A stretch of 64,000 nt of DNA from Plazaster borealis (GCA_021014325.1 CM037473.1:15004696-15068695), one strand, 5' to 3'. Positions 30,601 through 39,068 are shown, numbered from the stretch's first letter. Notes: generated from the sequence alone by a model not told the origin. Numbers and translations are program-made.

Positions 30601-33600
30601 TTATGCGAGTCTTTCTAATTGTAGTTTTGAAGAAACACCATTCAACCAGAAGCCATGTCTATAAATAGATGAACAGTTCAGGGCTCACTAATTGCCGGTT
30701 TCCACGTACTATGATACTCTCCTTATTTATTTGCCTGTCATGGAGTTTACATGACTTCAGATATTTCAAACACATTTCCCCCCCCCAAAAAAAAAAAAAT
30801 TAAAAAAAAAAAAAATATGTAGGCCTATCAACAAATATAAAACAAATTAATAAAAATAACTATAATAAATAAATAAACAAATAAATAAACAAAATCAATA
30901 TATAAATACCGGTAAACAAATAAATAAACAAATGAATGAATAACTAAATAAATAAATAAATAAATAAATTATAAATTAAAAAAATATACGAATGAAAGTT
31001 AGTATTTGCAGGACTTAAAGGTATCGTACACGTTTGGTAATTACTCAAAATATATGTTAGCATAAAAACTGACTCGGTAACGAGCAACAGAGAGCTGTTG
31101 ATAGTATCAAACATTGTGAGAAACGACTCCCTCTGAACATGGATTCCTACCTCCATGCTCTGAAGTAACGTAGTTTGTTAGAAAGAGGTAATTTCTCACT
31201 AAAATAATAAAAACTTCTTGCAAGAAGTTTTTATTCCTGTATCTGAAAGCACACAAATTTGTACAACAAGGGTGTTTTTTCTTTCATCATTTTCTTGCAA
31301 CTTCGATGACCAATTGAGCCCAAATTTTCACAGGCTTGTTATTTTATGCATATGTCGGGATACACCAAGTGAGAACACTGGTCTTTGATAATTACCAAAC
31401 GTGTACGATGCCTTTAAAACACCCGCCCCTGCATTTTTTTTTCATTTTTTCATTTGTATAATTTTTGACCGAACGCTTCCGGTTTATTTGTACGAATTAT
31501 TAGGATGTAGCCTATTTCTGTTTTTCGATGAATTCTTGAGACACAATACCCAAGAATAAGGAGATGATGTAACCATGGAGGTAGGAATTTAATTCATACC
31601 TCCATGATGTAACCCACCCAAAAATAATCCATGGAAGACCATGGAAGAACCCCGAGACACTGCAGGCACTGTAAAAACGCTCAATGTACGTTCCCATTCA
31701 TTGAATCTAACCATGATGATATAACGCAAATATGTTTCAGCTCTGTCTTAAGTGGTTTGTGGACGTTTCCAATCAACACGGATTAAATTTAAATTAACGA
31801 AAAATCAACTGCAGTTTTACGGCTATGGAATTCCCACAATATTATAGCGCAGTTAATGGAAGGTCTTAAGGTAAAACCATCTCGAGTGTATTATAGGATG
31901 TGGCGTATAAACCAGTGATGAAATCGCATTACTTCTGCATGGATGTATGATCGTTTTTGGCGCACTTTGTAATTCAATAAAATTTTAGCTGGCTGCATGG
32001 AAGGGGGGGTGTTTGCGTGTCACCTTTGATTCGCTTTTATTCTGGATGGAAACACCGGTGAAATCTTCCATTACCGGCTGTGGAAACTCTAGTCGTGTAT
32101 AGATTAAGAGGTAATGCACGGCATAAAGGGGCACACTGCTGGCTGGCAAAAAAAAATCAAACGAGGTTGAATTTCTTATTACCTTTTTTTCCTCTCGAGA
32201 ATAATTATGTGGGCCATACCGTCCTACTCGACAAGTAACTTGCTCATCCATTTGTATGTAATTTGATTTATGGTCGGTTGGTTAGTTGGTTAGTTTAATC
32301 TTGGCCCCAATCCTTGTGAGGTACCGGTAATCATTATGGAAGAGTTCGTTCATAAATAATTGCCCTCTAAATACACCAACGACACTCAATAACTATTGTC
32401 AGGAATTTGAGAGAACACCGGGAACAAACTGTTTAAACATTGTTTGTGCACAATATTACAATAATTTCAGACGGGAATAATTATATTTAGGACAATATTG
32501 GTAGTGTCGTGGTAGTTTTAAAAAGTAAGCTGAATTAAAAAAAATCATAAATTTCATATTTTGTTAAGTCTAAGGCCTACAATTACACATTGCACGGTTA
32601 CAATATTATTACCATCAGCTGATGACAGGCGAGGTTTATATAATAGAGCTGCTTTTAAACAGTAAATATTGAGACAAATTTTTGCTGGTAACCTTCTGGT
32701 AAGTAAAATTATTGTTTGTGCTTCAGCTCTATATGAAATTGGGCCAGACAGCAATTTTGAACATAATATAACATAGTTTAGGTGTTAACTTTGCATCGAG
32801 GATAAAGAACATTGTTTCTTATACCCTTACACCGATCTGTATCTCAGTACTTTTCCGAGTTCTGTGAAAAAATCCACAGGTAAATCACTCATGGTTGCTA
32901 TATTTGTGTATGAGTTAACACTTACTTGGCCCCCGAAGAAGTTTCAATTTGCTGCTTTGATCATGACGACACACCCCTTTAAATTAACCTTTTTTTATAT
33001 CGTGTGCCGTGCACCATCATGTTCTAATCTTTAAGGTCTATTGATCGTTCGCATCGACTAAAGTGTAGAATTAATTATACATTAAACATTTTGTAATTTG
33101 TCTCCCGCACATTAAGGGACACGTAATTGTCTTGGATCGGGCGAGTTGGTCTTAAAAAAAGCATTTGTAACCGTTTAAGTTATAAAATGCATAAGTTAGA
33201 AAGATGTTTTAAAAGTAGAATACAATAATCCACACAAATATGTCTCGAAATTGCGTGGTTTTCCTTTTACATCGTGAACAAACACGGTCGGCCATTTTGT
33301 GGAGTCAAAATTTTGACTCCACAAAATGGCCGACCGTGTTAGTCCCTTTAAGTCACGGGCTGCGGGATTATAAAGTACCGTACTTTCGTCAGCTGACAAA
33401 GCAACCTCCAATATTCTGCAGAGTTGCAATTTTTCAGACTGCATGGCTAAGTGTAATAACAAACGTCAGCAATTTCGTGACATTATCTCATCTATATCTT
33501 ATCCACTCCATCACGATTATGCATAATTCTAGAGATTCATCAATCCTGAACAAGTCAGTGTGGATATTGAGACAGACAATAATTGTTATACGAGGCCCTT

Positions 33601-36199
33601 ATCGCAGCACCGCGGGCTATTGTCTTTTTTAATAATGTCATATTAATGTCCCAATCAATTATTATTAAGTCATAGGCCTATAAAGACCAAATTAATGCAT
33701 GGTTTGTCTCCCATTAAACAAATTAAACGACAGGCACTCGTCTTCATCGATAAGAATAAAAAGGGAGAGCTTAAAAAATGTCAATCATGAAATTTGATGT
33801 ATTTTTTTGTTGGGGGGAAAAATCTTAAAATAATTGATTCGGAAAGCTTGTGACCCTTCTGATAAATAGTCATTTTTGTTTCTCTTCGATGAAATGTGTT
33901 CAACGTGATAATCCCTTTTCTTGCTTTACCATGCAAGGGTGATGTTTTGTAATTCTGTAAGCAAAAAAAGAAAAGCACCCAGAAAATATCTTTGTAATTT
34001 GACAGGGCTGGCTTTGCGAAATAAACTCGTACCATTTTTGGATGGTAACAACATCGAATGTCCATAAAAAAAAACATTTTGAAAGTTCAATCGTTAAAAT
34101 ATAATCCCCTCATGCTTACATACTCATGGGAGCTGGTCCTTCAATTTCTGCTTCACTCTTCGGTAAATGTGAGCTCCATTTTGTAATCATTTTTTTGTTT
34201 TACAAAGTAGCTTATATAATTAAAGACTGAATTTGATCTTTTAAACCTCTCGACAATAATGCATGTAAAATGGTCATCGAAGGATAAACATGCGCGCTAT
34301 TCGTTCCGATCAAGAACGATTTATTTATTATGAAACATGTCAGTAACTCCGAGCATTGACGTATATATACTAAGGGGTACCACCCTTGATGTCCGTGCCC
34401 CCCCCCCCCTCCCCTCGGGTGCACTCCATTGGGAATTTGCACTTTTTGGAGATTAAACATTACAAGAATAAAATACACATATAAGCTTTTATTAAGTAAT
34501 TTCTCTGTTTCGGGCAGACAATGTATTTAATTATACCTCCATGTCGGATTATCTTACAAAAATAAGTAAATGGCATTATAACGATGAAAGGGGGCTTTTA
34601 AAAAAAATGCAAACGGAAACTACAGTTGTAATTGGCCATAAGTGAGCCCCCTTCTGCCCCCCTGAAAGGTTACCCTATATACAGTTTCATCTCTGCCGAA
34701 CATAGCTTTTGGATAGCCCAAACATCAGGGATCTTACGTCACCACTTCAAGGCATAATAAACAGCAGACCGGTCTTATTAAAAAAATAATTTTATACAAA
34801 CGCGTTAACCATTATGATAAGTCAATGACAAACTCACCTCGTCTTCTGCTTTTTTCGAGGAGACAGAATCTGAGCAGAGAAAAAGAGATAGTCTCACAAA
34901 ATTAATTTATGTTTTGAAAACACTTTATATAGCCTACTAAAAGTAACTGCGATCGAAGTTATTATTTGTATCTTATAGTTGTGGAACCCCAGAACTATTT
35001 TATGGTATACGGGGCGGGTGAAATATGATATTTTTCAATACAGGTTATAATTACTGTGTTAATGATTTGTATCGTGTATATCACATCGTAATAAAGGGGA
35101 TATACAGTCTGGTTTAAATCGATCATCACCAGCTGGGGTGGGTGGGAATCAGTGTAGCAGAGGCCAATAGTTTTTGCAATCCACGATTTGTATCCATATT
35201 GGGTAAAGACAACGGGAACAAAATCACAAACGTTCACGGTGGATCAATACAAAAAACATGGTCTAATTCATGGCACTGCTTACCACATGATTTATACGGT
35301 GGCCATAAAGCTCGTCGATCCTGTGGGCTGTAAATTCAGAATTCCACGGTGAGCGTGCCGAGGTCATCACACACTTTGAAAGAAGACTAGGTTTTGATTT
35401 TTTTTTTTTTTTGACTAGGCCTATACCTGTTTAAAAAAATGCCACGGTGTGATGTAGTTTTTTCCCTCCAGCGGCAGGATGGATTTCTTTTTCACACTAT
35501 GCCATTAACAATTTTTTTCTTTCTGCCAAAATGAATCTTTCATGATGTCACTTGTAATTGTTTAGATTTGCAACAATAACATAAGCATTTAGAAACCTGA
35601 TGTGCCAATTTGTTCGGGATATTATTTCATGTCGTTCCGACAAGTATACTATACACTAAGCTTGAATTTCAGAAACGCCAGATTTTACCCATAGTTTTTA
35701 ATTAGCCCTATCAGTTTGGACCTACTTTTAAAGGAACGTTACAGAACTGGTGATTAAAATTTTCTTTAACATCACAGTTTTACATAAAACTTACACGGTC
35801 TAATGATGATGATAGTAGAAAACATCCCTAGAAATATTTCTGTCTGAAATGCCATATTTGATGAGAAATAAATAAAACTAATTTCCGATTGGAGTTTATC
35901 GCTCATGAGCGTTTTATTCATGCATTGTATAACACATGCAAATTAATGTGTAATCGGTTTTTCACTATTTTCTCGTGACCCAGATGGCCGATCGATCTCA
36001 AACTTCTACAGGTTTGTCAGTTTATGTATATGGTGGATTATATAGAGTGCTTACACTGTTTTGTTAGCAAAAACCAATTCTGTAATGTTCCTTTAACTTT
36101 TTTTCTCTCTCTCATTTAAAAGTTACCTCTTGGTCGGAGTTTCATGGAGTCAACACCTGCAGCTCTATTCGGAAAGTCGTTTCTCCTCTTTCCTTTCAT
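18087..36199 (-). CDS. Stand-alone PAW-domain protein with long C-terminal tail (NGLY1 C-terminal domain relative)
   Basis: Six minus-strand exons (36199-36127, 34869-34838, 29952-29764, 23163-22983, 20301-20141, 18656-18087) join with matching phases to 402 codons; a further 3' exon must carry the stop, since the last donor (CCG|GTAAGT) is strong. Residues ~36-212 align by motif with the PAW domain of peptide:N-glycanase: FHLRYHTWDDAYYR, IQGWDNGVY, VYLTRKSGHREASISWK, GLVVDSIQAL, then GDSSHDCQEQTQLLYQ and PLDIIITLK. In NGLY1 this domain binds high-mannose glycan and follows a PUB domain and a transglutaminase-like core. Here an in-frame TAG precedes the ATG in the first exon, so neither is present. 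Residues 1-35 are basic then acidic; residues 213-402 are Ser-, Lys- and Glu-rich, probably disordered. PAW is known to occur outside PNGases, notably in worm proteins. A role in glycan recognition is inference only. Confidence 0.7.
19740..19905 (+). mobile_element. S1 SINE, 5'-truncated
   Basis: Starts near the B-box region (GGGTTTGAATCCCACCCG) and runs through TTACACACACTGGTGTATGG to CAATGTAAATTTAACATCTA and TTAAAT. Confidence 0.6.
19961..20135 (+). mobile_element. tRNA-derived SINE family S1, best copy
   Basis: The tRNA-like head TCAGTGGTCTAGTGGTAAGA (A-box-like) and B box GGTTCGAATCC (20021-20031) are followed by a GATTTTTTTCACAGGACTCG tail. No CCA end and a poor acceptor stem, so this is a SINE and not a tRNA gene. 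Its 3' end abuts the exon 5 splice donor of the PAW gene. Confidence 0.7.
20141..20301 (-). CDS. PAW gene exon 5
   Basis: Acceptor CAATCAG, donor GTAACA. Encodes YVANGWQTIYLIAYLSGDSS, then QEQTQLLYQDYLDVVDDHNT and FPLDIIITLK, the end of the PAW fold, phase 0 at the 3' side. An S1 SINE starts only about five bases into the downstream intron. Confidence 0.82.
20350..20640. mobile_element. Decayed TTAAAGG-type MITE with internal duplication
   Basis: Starts TTAAAGGTATTGTACAGGAT. The block CTGATTATGAAGTTCATA-ACTAGAACCTTGTTTTT, with CCTGGGAAATATTT-CCTCTGAAATGAAGTC, occurs twice (about 20413-20500 and 20522-20605). Related to 17815-18053. Confidence 0.55.
20870..21575 (+). mobile_element. tRNA-derived SINE family S2, split by family-A MITE
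   Basis: B box GGGTTCGAATCCCAGCC near 20928, then CTTGTGTCCTTGAGC, AAAGAACCCAGAACACTTAG, CTACAGGTTTATTCAGGCTT. After the 368-bp insertion it resumes GTTCACTTTCTCGGTTTCAT and TACCAGAAAT. The unsplit relative at 59120-59405 reads GTGATTAAGTTCACTT across the same point. Confidence 0.7.
21153..21520 (+). mobile_element. TTAA-flanked MITE, family A copy 3 (clean insertion)
   Basis: 368 bp, ends AGGCACTG and CAGTGCCT, TTAA on each side (21149-21152 and 21521-21524). The SINE it entered has a single TTAA at this point in other copies, so the duplication is real. TTAA with duplication is typical of piggyBac, but a TA-duplicating origin cannot be excluded since TTAA contains TA. Confidence 0.85.
22075..22250. 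mobile_element. Family-C-related MITE
   Basis: GAGCCCAATTTCATAGAGCT on the left; AAGCAGGAAATATTGCTTAA, GACACCAGTCATAGATGGTA and GCTTAAAGCAGCTCTTTGAA inside. Diverged copy of the 56580-56762 type. Confidence 0.5.
22327..22688. mobile_element. MITE family D (CAGGGCTCGAATTT ends), copy 2
   Basis: 362 bp. Inverted ends CAGGGCTCGAATTT / AAATTCGAGCCCTG, flanked by AAAGC on both sides, a 5-bp duplication as in the hAT-like element at 11835. Subterminal AAGCCC-GTGGTCTTGTGGAATT is present near both ends in inverse sense. Confidence 0.65.
22690..22872. mobile_element. Family-C-related MITE
   Basis: TTACCAGAATAAGGATACCA, GTGACTGGTATCCTGCTC and AAGCAGCTCTATGAAAGTGA with GCCC. Same subfamily as 9160-9346. 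Confidence 0.55.
22983..23163 (-). CDS. PAW gene exon 4
   Basis: Acceptor AATTCTGCAG, donor GTTTGT. 60 codons plus one base: VYLTRKSGHREASISWKVDL, IDTGLVVDSI, then GGIVTYDIVS. The YL-R, ISWK and VDSI positions are the clearest PAW signature. Confidence 0.85.
23164..24536 (-). other. PAW gene intron, repeat-derived
   Basis: About 23910-24075 (GAGGGCGAGGCAATTTTCAT, AAAGGGCACTTCCATTG, AGGGGCACCAAGGCC, TGGCCGCCGGGGTCTCCGTG) recurs in reverse at 42085-42275 and, diverged, at 4104-4270 and near 15140-15260. AACATGATAAAGGTCTATAA at 24216-24235 is an end of the element type at 43887. No gene seen. Confidence 0.45.
24537..24880 (+). mobile_element. TTAA-flanked MITE related to families A and B
   Basis: TTAA (24533-24536), GGGAGTTTATACTTTTGGTA, the family-A block CTCACTTGGTGTATCCCAAC, then TTCACTGTTTTCAAACATCG and a right end GAGACCCTTTAA. 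It combines features of A and B, so the two are subfamilies of one group. Confidence 0.65.
25636..26012 (+). repeat. ~125-bp tandem repeat, three copies
   Basis: TTGACTATTCCGCAATGCTG with CATAG begins at about 25638, 25764 and 25888. Each copy ends with TTCACCCATTTACTAACATC-like sequence and AACCAAATAAA. The second and third copies are more alike than either is to the first. Confidence 0.75.
26786..28092 (+). repeat. 33-bp minisatellite with 53-bp higher-order units
   Basis: About 35 copies of a 33-bp unit (TTTTAAGAGAGGAAATTAAT plus TCCCATCCACTAC). Between about 27190 and 27540, six units carry an extra 20 bases (GAGAGCACCGTTGTTTTTAA), making a 53-bp compound unit. Copies from ~27640 on are increasingly diverged, the usual pattern of array edges. 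Because 33 is divisible by 3, the first dozen units keep a frame open from 26757 to 27218 (LLLREEINSHP repeated). I take this as a by-product, not a gene. Confidence 0.9.
28091..29108. other. No recognisable gene or repeat
   Basis: Intronic to the PAW gene on the opposite strand. Short open frames only, without family features. Confidence 0.4.
29109..29505 (-). mobile_element. LINE 3' end (CR1/Jockey-like reverse transcriptase C-terminus), 5'-truncated
   Basis: The minus-strand frame 29468-29148 reads YRLEARRLRGDLIEVFKILN, then KVRGPNQKLCKPGLKRGLNC and RKNFFSIRVISEWNNLPSHV with VNAAS-NLFKNRIDKYW. This is the conserved tail of non-LTR retrotransposon ORF2 proteins (RRLRGDLIE...FFS-RVI--WN-LP). 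A frameshift near 29465 joins it to TERLQDLNLYRLE. The 3' end runs into a (TAAG)n tail (complement of 29109-29127), as in elements ending in short microsatellites. Dead copy inside the PAW-gene intron. Confidence 0.8.
29764..29952 (-). CDS. PAW gene exon 3
   Basis: Acceptor TTTTCTGTAG, donor GTAAGG, 63 codons in phase 0. Contains FTLTASEIERQVFHLRY and GWDNGVYAAVNIDRHVQEEE, matching the segment at the core-PAW boundary of NGLY1 (HLRY..., GWENGV...). Confidence 0.82.
29953..31014. other. Repeat-derived AT-rich intron
   Basis: 30105-30450 is a diverged copy of the 16680-16980 repeat. 30780-30975 is low-complexity A-rich and (TAAA)n / (AAAT)n sequence. Confidence 0.5.
31019..31413 (-). mobile_element. 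TTAA-flanked MITE, family A copy 4, itself carrying a 20-bp insert
   Basis: TTAA at 31015-31018 and 31414-31417; ends AGGTATCGTACACGTTTGGT / ACCAAACGTGTACGATGCCT; central hairpin intact. At 31138-31157 a 20-bp stretch absent from the other copies interrupts the CCCTCTGAAGT block and is flanked by CTCTGAA on both sides. Confidence 0.85.
31131..31164. mobile_element. 20-bp micro-insert (CATGGATTCCTACCTCCATG)
   Basis: Insert at 31138-31157, nearly palindromic at its ends (CATGGA...TCCATG), with 7-bp direct repeats CTCTGAA (31131-31137, 31158-31164). Six other family-A copies supply the empty site, so this is a true insertion and not divergence. Confidence 0.7.
31566..31614. mobile_element. 31-bp palindromic micro-insert with 9-bp direct repeats
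   Basis: The insert 31575-31605 begins ATGGAGGTAGGAATT and ends AATTCATACCTCCAT, a near-perfect palindrome. GATGTAACC stands on both sides (31566-31574, 31606-31614). Nothing between the two arms could encode a protein. Confidence 0.7.
31615..33280. other. Mostly unassigned intron sequence
   Basis: About 32640-32745 is a family-C-related fragment (GAGCTGCTTTTAAACAG ... GCTCTATATGAAATTGGGCC). 32790-32905 is a truncated S1 SINE in reverse. Otherwise nothing recognised. Confidence 0.45.
33281..33340. repeat. Perfect 60-bp palindrome with no spacer
   Basis: 33281-33310 (AACACGGTCGGCCATTTTGT then GGAGTCAAAA) is followed immediately by its exact reverse complement to 33340. Centre AAAATTTT. Both strands therefore translate to the same peptide here. 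It resembles two fused transposon ends. Lies in PAW-gene intron 2. Confidence 0.95.
33341..34837. other. No recognisable gene or element
   Basis: AT-rich intron of the PAW gene. A short homopolymer C run lies near 34400. A TACCTCCATG motif near 34536 resembles the micro-insert core but lacks direct repeats. Confidence 0.4.
34838..34869 (-). CDS. PAW gene micro-exon 2 (32 bases)
   Basis: Bounded by TCTGCTCAG and GTGAGT. One base from exon 1 plus these 32 gives 11 codons, DSVSSKKAEDE, and keeps the frame into exon 3. Confidence 0.55.
35732..36092 (+). mobile_element. Family-B MITE, complete
   Basis: 361 bp between TTAA (35728-35731) and TTAA (36093-36096). Ends AGGAACGTTACAGAACTGGT / ATTCTGTAATGTTCCT. 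The middle has a hairpin-like GCTCATGAGCG. It sits 30 bases from the donor of PAW coding exon 1. Confidence 0.75.
36127..36199 (-). CDS. PAW gene coding exon 1
   Basis: The start codon is the complement of 36197-36199; translation MKGKRRNDFPNRAAGVDSMK then LRPR, phase 1 at donor GTAACT. The whole exon extends to 36248, behind an acceptor TTATTATTTTCAG, so at least one 5' UTR exon lies upstream. A TAG 15 bases before the ATG, in the same frame and exon, and G at -3 support this start. Another ATG in a different frame upstream would be a short uORF. Confidence 0.55.
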
Positions 36200-36248
36200 T
36201 ACGTGGTTTTTCTAGTAGAAGTCATCCCTAGAGCTCGCTGATAAATGT

Positions 36249-37764
36249 CTGAAAATAATAAAAGCATAACATTTCATGCTCTAAATTAATTATCTTCCGT
36301 GTATAACGTAAAAATACATGCAATAACGAGCTTTAAAGAACGGAAAATAGAAACAGGGTCACTGAAGCTGGTCCCATGCCAAGCTCAAGCTTAACCGTTT
36401 TTTTGTTATGGGTTAAATAGGCCTATTGTGTCGAAAACGTGATAAGCACATACTCTTTACTACTAATTCTATTGGAAATGTTTCTGTCATTGTTGAATTC
36501 GTCTTGGCAACTACGGTGTTGACGTTATATAAATAGGCCGAGGCCTATATATATTTTTTTGTATAATACCCATTTTTAGATCATGCTTTGTGCTATGGGT
36601 CAGAGTGCGTCACGTGATCCTGTTTTATTTTTACTTGGAAAATTAATTCACATTGCACCCCCTTGATGTGGGAGTTTGCTGAGTTCCCTTGACGGGAAGA
36701 TCATGTAAACAAACACACAAACCAAATGTACTAAAAAACCCATAGCAACCAATGTTTATTTACCCAGCCATAACCAGACATTTTTCACTTGGGGGGAGCG
36801 GGGGTAAAGAGATGTTTTTGTGTGTGTTTTCATTTATTTATTGTGTGTGTGTGTGTGTTTGTTTAGTTTTTCACGAGTACCACCTCCCCTAAAATAAACA
36901 ATGAAGATACAATATTATGACTGAGGGGGGAAATATCGAGCACACAATGTGTAGGCCTACGTCTGCTGCGCGGGAACAGCGAATAGCAACAAAAGAGTGT
37001 TGCACGCGAAAATTAGCAGTCGTCACTCCCACCATTACAATAATAATGTACGATCATTGTGTATTGCGTACACAGGTAAAACAAATTTATTGTGTGTCGT
37101 TTGGCAAGCGCTAAACAATTTTAATTGCCCCTTCCTTACGTTTGGTGCACAGCATTCATTTGAAATCTGACTGAAGATTAATACAGGTGCGATGGTAATT
37201 AATTATAATATTAAAACATCATGTGTAATTTGTGTTGCACAAAACGATGAAAGTGCTGGCACACAAAGAACGCCTAGTTTCCTCGCGTGTGTTTTTTTAA
37301 TTGAGTGGCAAGTTTAATTATTGAATCGAATTAAAAATTTGCGGAAACATGTCTTTTTCATTTTCACTTGGTCCTTGGGACAACTTTTAGAAAGTTCAAT
37401 GCCTGGATGTTCATACAGAATAGATTTGTAGGTTTTTTCAGCAGGATGTGTTACTATTTTTCTTCAATTTTCTTTCATAATAAATTAGCAAGAGTATTTA
37501 GGCCTACCTGTTTTTTAGTAAAAATAAAGGGGGGCTTGCTGAAATTAAACGGAATCGGATGCAATCAGATCAGATGAAACACCGAAAAAGTTGTAGAAAA
37601 AATAAGTTTGAGTCCCCAACATTAATAAAATTTGTGATAGGCCTAATTGTTAACAGGTTTAACAAAGTTGATATATTATTGGCATAGACACAAACTTATA
37701 ATATTAATTGCATATCAAACTTGAATGAATTTGAAACCTAAAATTACAAAACAGACAGCAGTAA
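36249..37764. other. No recognisable gene
   Basis: AT-rich sequence with a GT microsatellite near 36840-36860 and several TAGGCCTA octamers. No coding exon found on either strand. Confidence 0.4.
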
Positions 37765-37801
37765 TCTCTTTTTGTAAGATTTGTTGGCTCTGAAAAGAGC
37801 C
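37765..37801 (-). terminator. Histone H2B 3' processing signals (stem-loop and purine box)
   Basis: On the minus strand the stem-loop GGCTCTTTTCAGAGCC (complement of 37786-37801) lies 30 bases after the stop codon, followed by the purine-rich AAAAAGAGA (complement of 37765-37773) that pairs with U7 snRNA. This marks a replication-dependent, non-polyadenylated histone mRNA. Confidence 0.93.
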
Positions 37802-37831
37802 GGTTGGTTTGGTGGCGTACAAATACACCGT

Positions 37832-38209
37832 CTATTTGGAGGTGGTGTACTTGGTGACAGCCTTGGTTCCTTCGCTGACGGCGTGCTTGGCCAGCTCACC
37901 GGGCAGGAGGAGACGGACTGCGGTCTGGACTTCGCGGCTGGTGATGGTGGACTTCTTGTTGTAGTGGGCCAGGCGGGAAGCCTCGGCGGCAATACGCTCG
38001 AAGATGTCGTTGACGAAGCTGTTCATTATGCTCATGGCACGGCTGGAGATGCCGGTGTCGGGGTGAACCTGCTTCATCACCTTGTAGATGTAGATGCCAT
38101 AGCTCTCCTTTCTCTTTCTGCGTCTCTTCTTGTTGCCGCCTGGCGGTGCTCCCTTAGCCTTACCGGCCTTCTTCTGTCCCTTTCCACTTGCACCTGGTTT
38201 AGGAGGCAT
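37832..38209 (-). CDS. H2B: Histone H2B
   Basis: Intronless, 125 aa. The start [20 protein letters not shown] is chosen over an in-frame ATG 29 codons upstream, because that one lies at the TATA box. Basic tail with [18 protein letters not shown], then the histone fold ([40 protein letters not shown]) and the C-terminal helix [20 protein letters not shown] ending KYTTSK. The ubiquitination-site lysine region AVTKYTTSK is intact. It pairs with H2A in the nucleosome and is transcribed divergently from the H2A gene 416 bases away. Confidence 0.98.
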   Translation of the reverse strand: MPPKPGASGKGQKKAGKAKGAPPGGNKKRRRKRKESYGIYIYKVMKQVHPDTGISSRAMSIMNSFVNDIFERIAAEASRLAHYNKKSTITSREVQTAVRLLLPGELAKHAVSEGTKAVTKYTTSK

Positions 38210-38625
38210 GATGCTTGCTTGTCGATTAAATATCGGAATGGTGGGTCTTGAAATTTCGCAGTATTTATAGTTTTCAATATGCAAATGATTATCCAAAACG
38301 GGCTTACCTACTCTACACCTCTGCCCGCCTTAAATGTACCGCTCTAAAGGACCCACAATGATTGGCTATTCGTTGCACACGGCACTTCAGCTCCTGGCTG
38401 AAAACGTAAGATCATTGGCTACGCGTTGCACACTGAGTAAAATGTATAGATATTAGTGCGGACGTCGTACAGATCACTTTCCAAACAGACACGAATTGAT
38501 TTCATTGGTTGACAGAAAATCCGGTGAAACCACGGCTGAAACCATTGGTGAAACCTATAAAAGCCAGCAAACCGCGGATAATTCAATTTTCTTGTTGCGT
38601 TTCAACATCAACAACACTAACAATC
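38210..38625. promoter_or_regulatory. Divergent H2B/H2A promoter
   Basis: H2B side: TATA-type CTATAAATAC (complement of 38261-38270) and, nine bases further upstream, the octamer ATTTGCAT (complement of 38279-38286), the classic H2B element bound by Oct-1. ATTGG (inverted CCAAT) at 38361 and 38414 lies in two similar modules (ATTGGCTA-CGTTGCACAC). H2A side: TATAAAA at 38556-38562 with ATTGG at 38504 and 38544. Spacing suits coordinated S-phase expression of both genes. Confidence 0.85.
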
Positions 38626-39003
38626 ATGTCTGGACGTGGAAAGGGAGGAAAGGCACGCGCTAAGGCCAAGAGCCGATCTGCAAGAGCTGGTCTGCAGTTC
38701 CCCGTAGGCCGTGTCCACCGCTTCCTGCGCAAGGGTAACTACGCCCAGCGAGTTGGAGCCGGTGCCCCGGTCTACTTGGCTGCCGTCATGGAGTACTTGG
38801 CCGCTGAGATCCTCGAGTTGGCCGGTAACGCCGCCCGTGACAACAAGAAGACAAGAATCAACCCCCGTCATTTGCAGCTTGCCATCCGCAACGACGAAGA
38901 GTTGAACAAGCTTCTCAGTGGAGTCACCATCGCACAGGGTGGTGTACTGCCCAACATCCAGGCCGTTCTTCTGCCTAAGAAGACCGCCAAGGCTGCCAAA
39001 TAA
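38626..39003 (+). CDS. H2A: Histone H2A
   Basis: Intronless, 125 aa, starting [20 protein letters not shown]. Shows the histone fold [20 protein letters not shown], the acidic-patch residues within [26 protein letters not shown], and the docking region [15 protein letters not shown] ending TAKAAK. The short C-terminus without an SQ motif or macro domain marks canonical H2A and not H2A.X, H2A.Z or macroH2A. Confidence 0.98.
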   Translation: MSGRGKGGKARAKAKSRSARAGLQFPVGRVHRFLRKGNYAQRVGAGAPVYLAAVMEYLAAEILELAGNAARDNKKTRINPRHLQLAIRNDEELNKLLSGVTIAQGGVLPNIQAVLLPKKTAKAAK

Positions 39004-39031
39004 GCGCTGAATTCTCAGCTTCAAACCAACC

Positions 39032-39068
39032 GGCTCTTTTCAGAGCCACCACATCTTCAAAAAAGAGA
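39032..39068 (+). terminator. Histone H2A 3' stem-loop and purine box
   Basis: GGCTCTTTTCAGAGCC at 39032-39047, identical to the H2B stem-loop and 28 bases after the stop, in ACC...ACCACA context, followed by CAAAAAAGAGA as the downstream element. Confidence 0.93.

Noticed and set aside
30780..30975. Possible origin or matrix-attachment sequence
   Set aside because: Simple A-rich and TAAA microsatellite sequence, with nothing specific to support either call.
18087..36199. Full NGLY1 peptide:N-glycanase
   Set aside because: No transglutaminase-like Cys-His-Asp core or PUB domain was found on the minus strand upstream, and a stop codon precedes the ATG in the first coding exon.
37781..38251. 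156-codon plus-strand ORF over H2B
   Set aside because: Antisense shadow of the H2B gene, caused by its codon usage. The same holds for the minus-strand frame over H2A.
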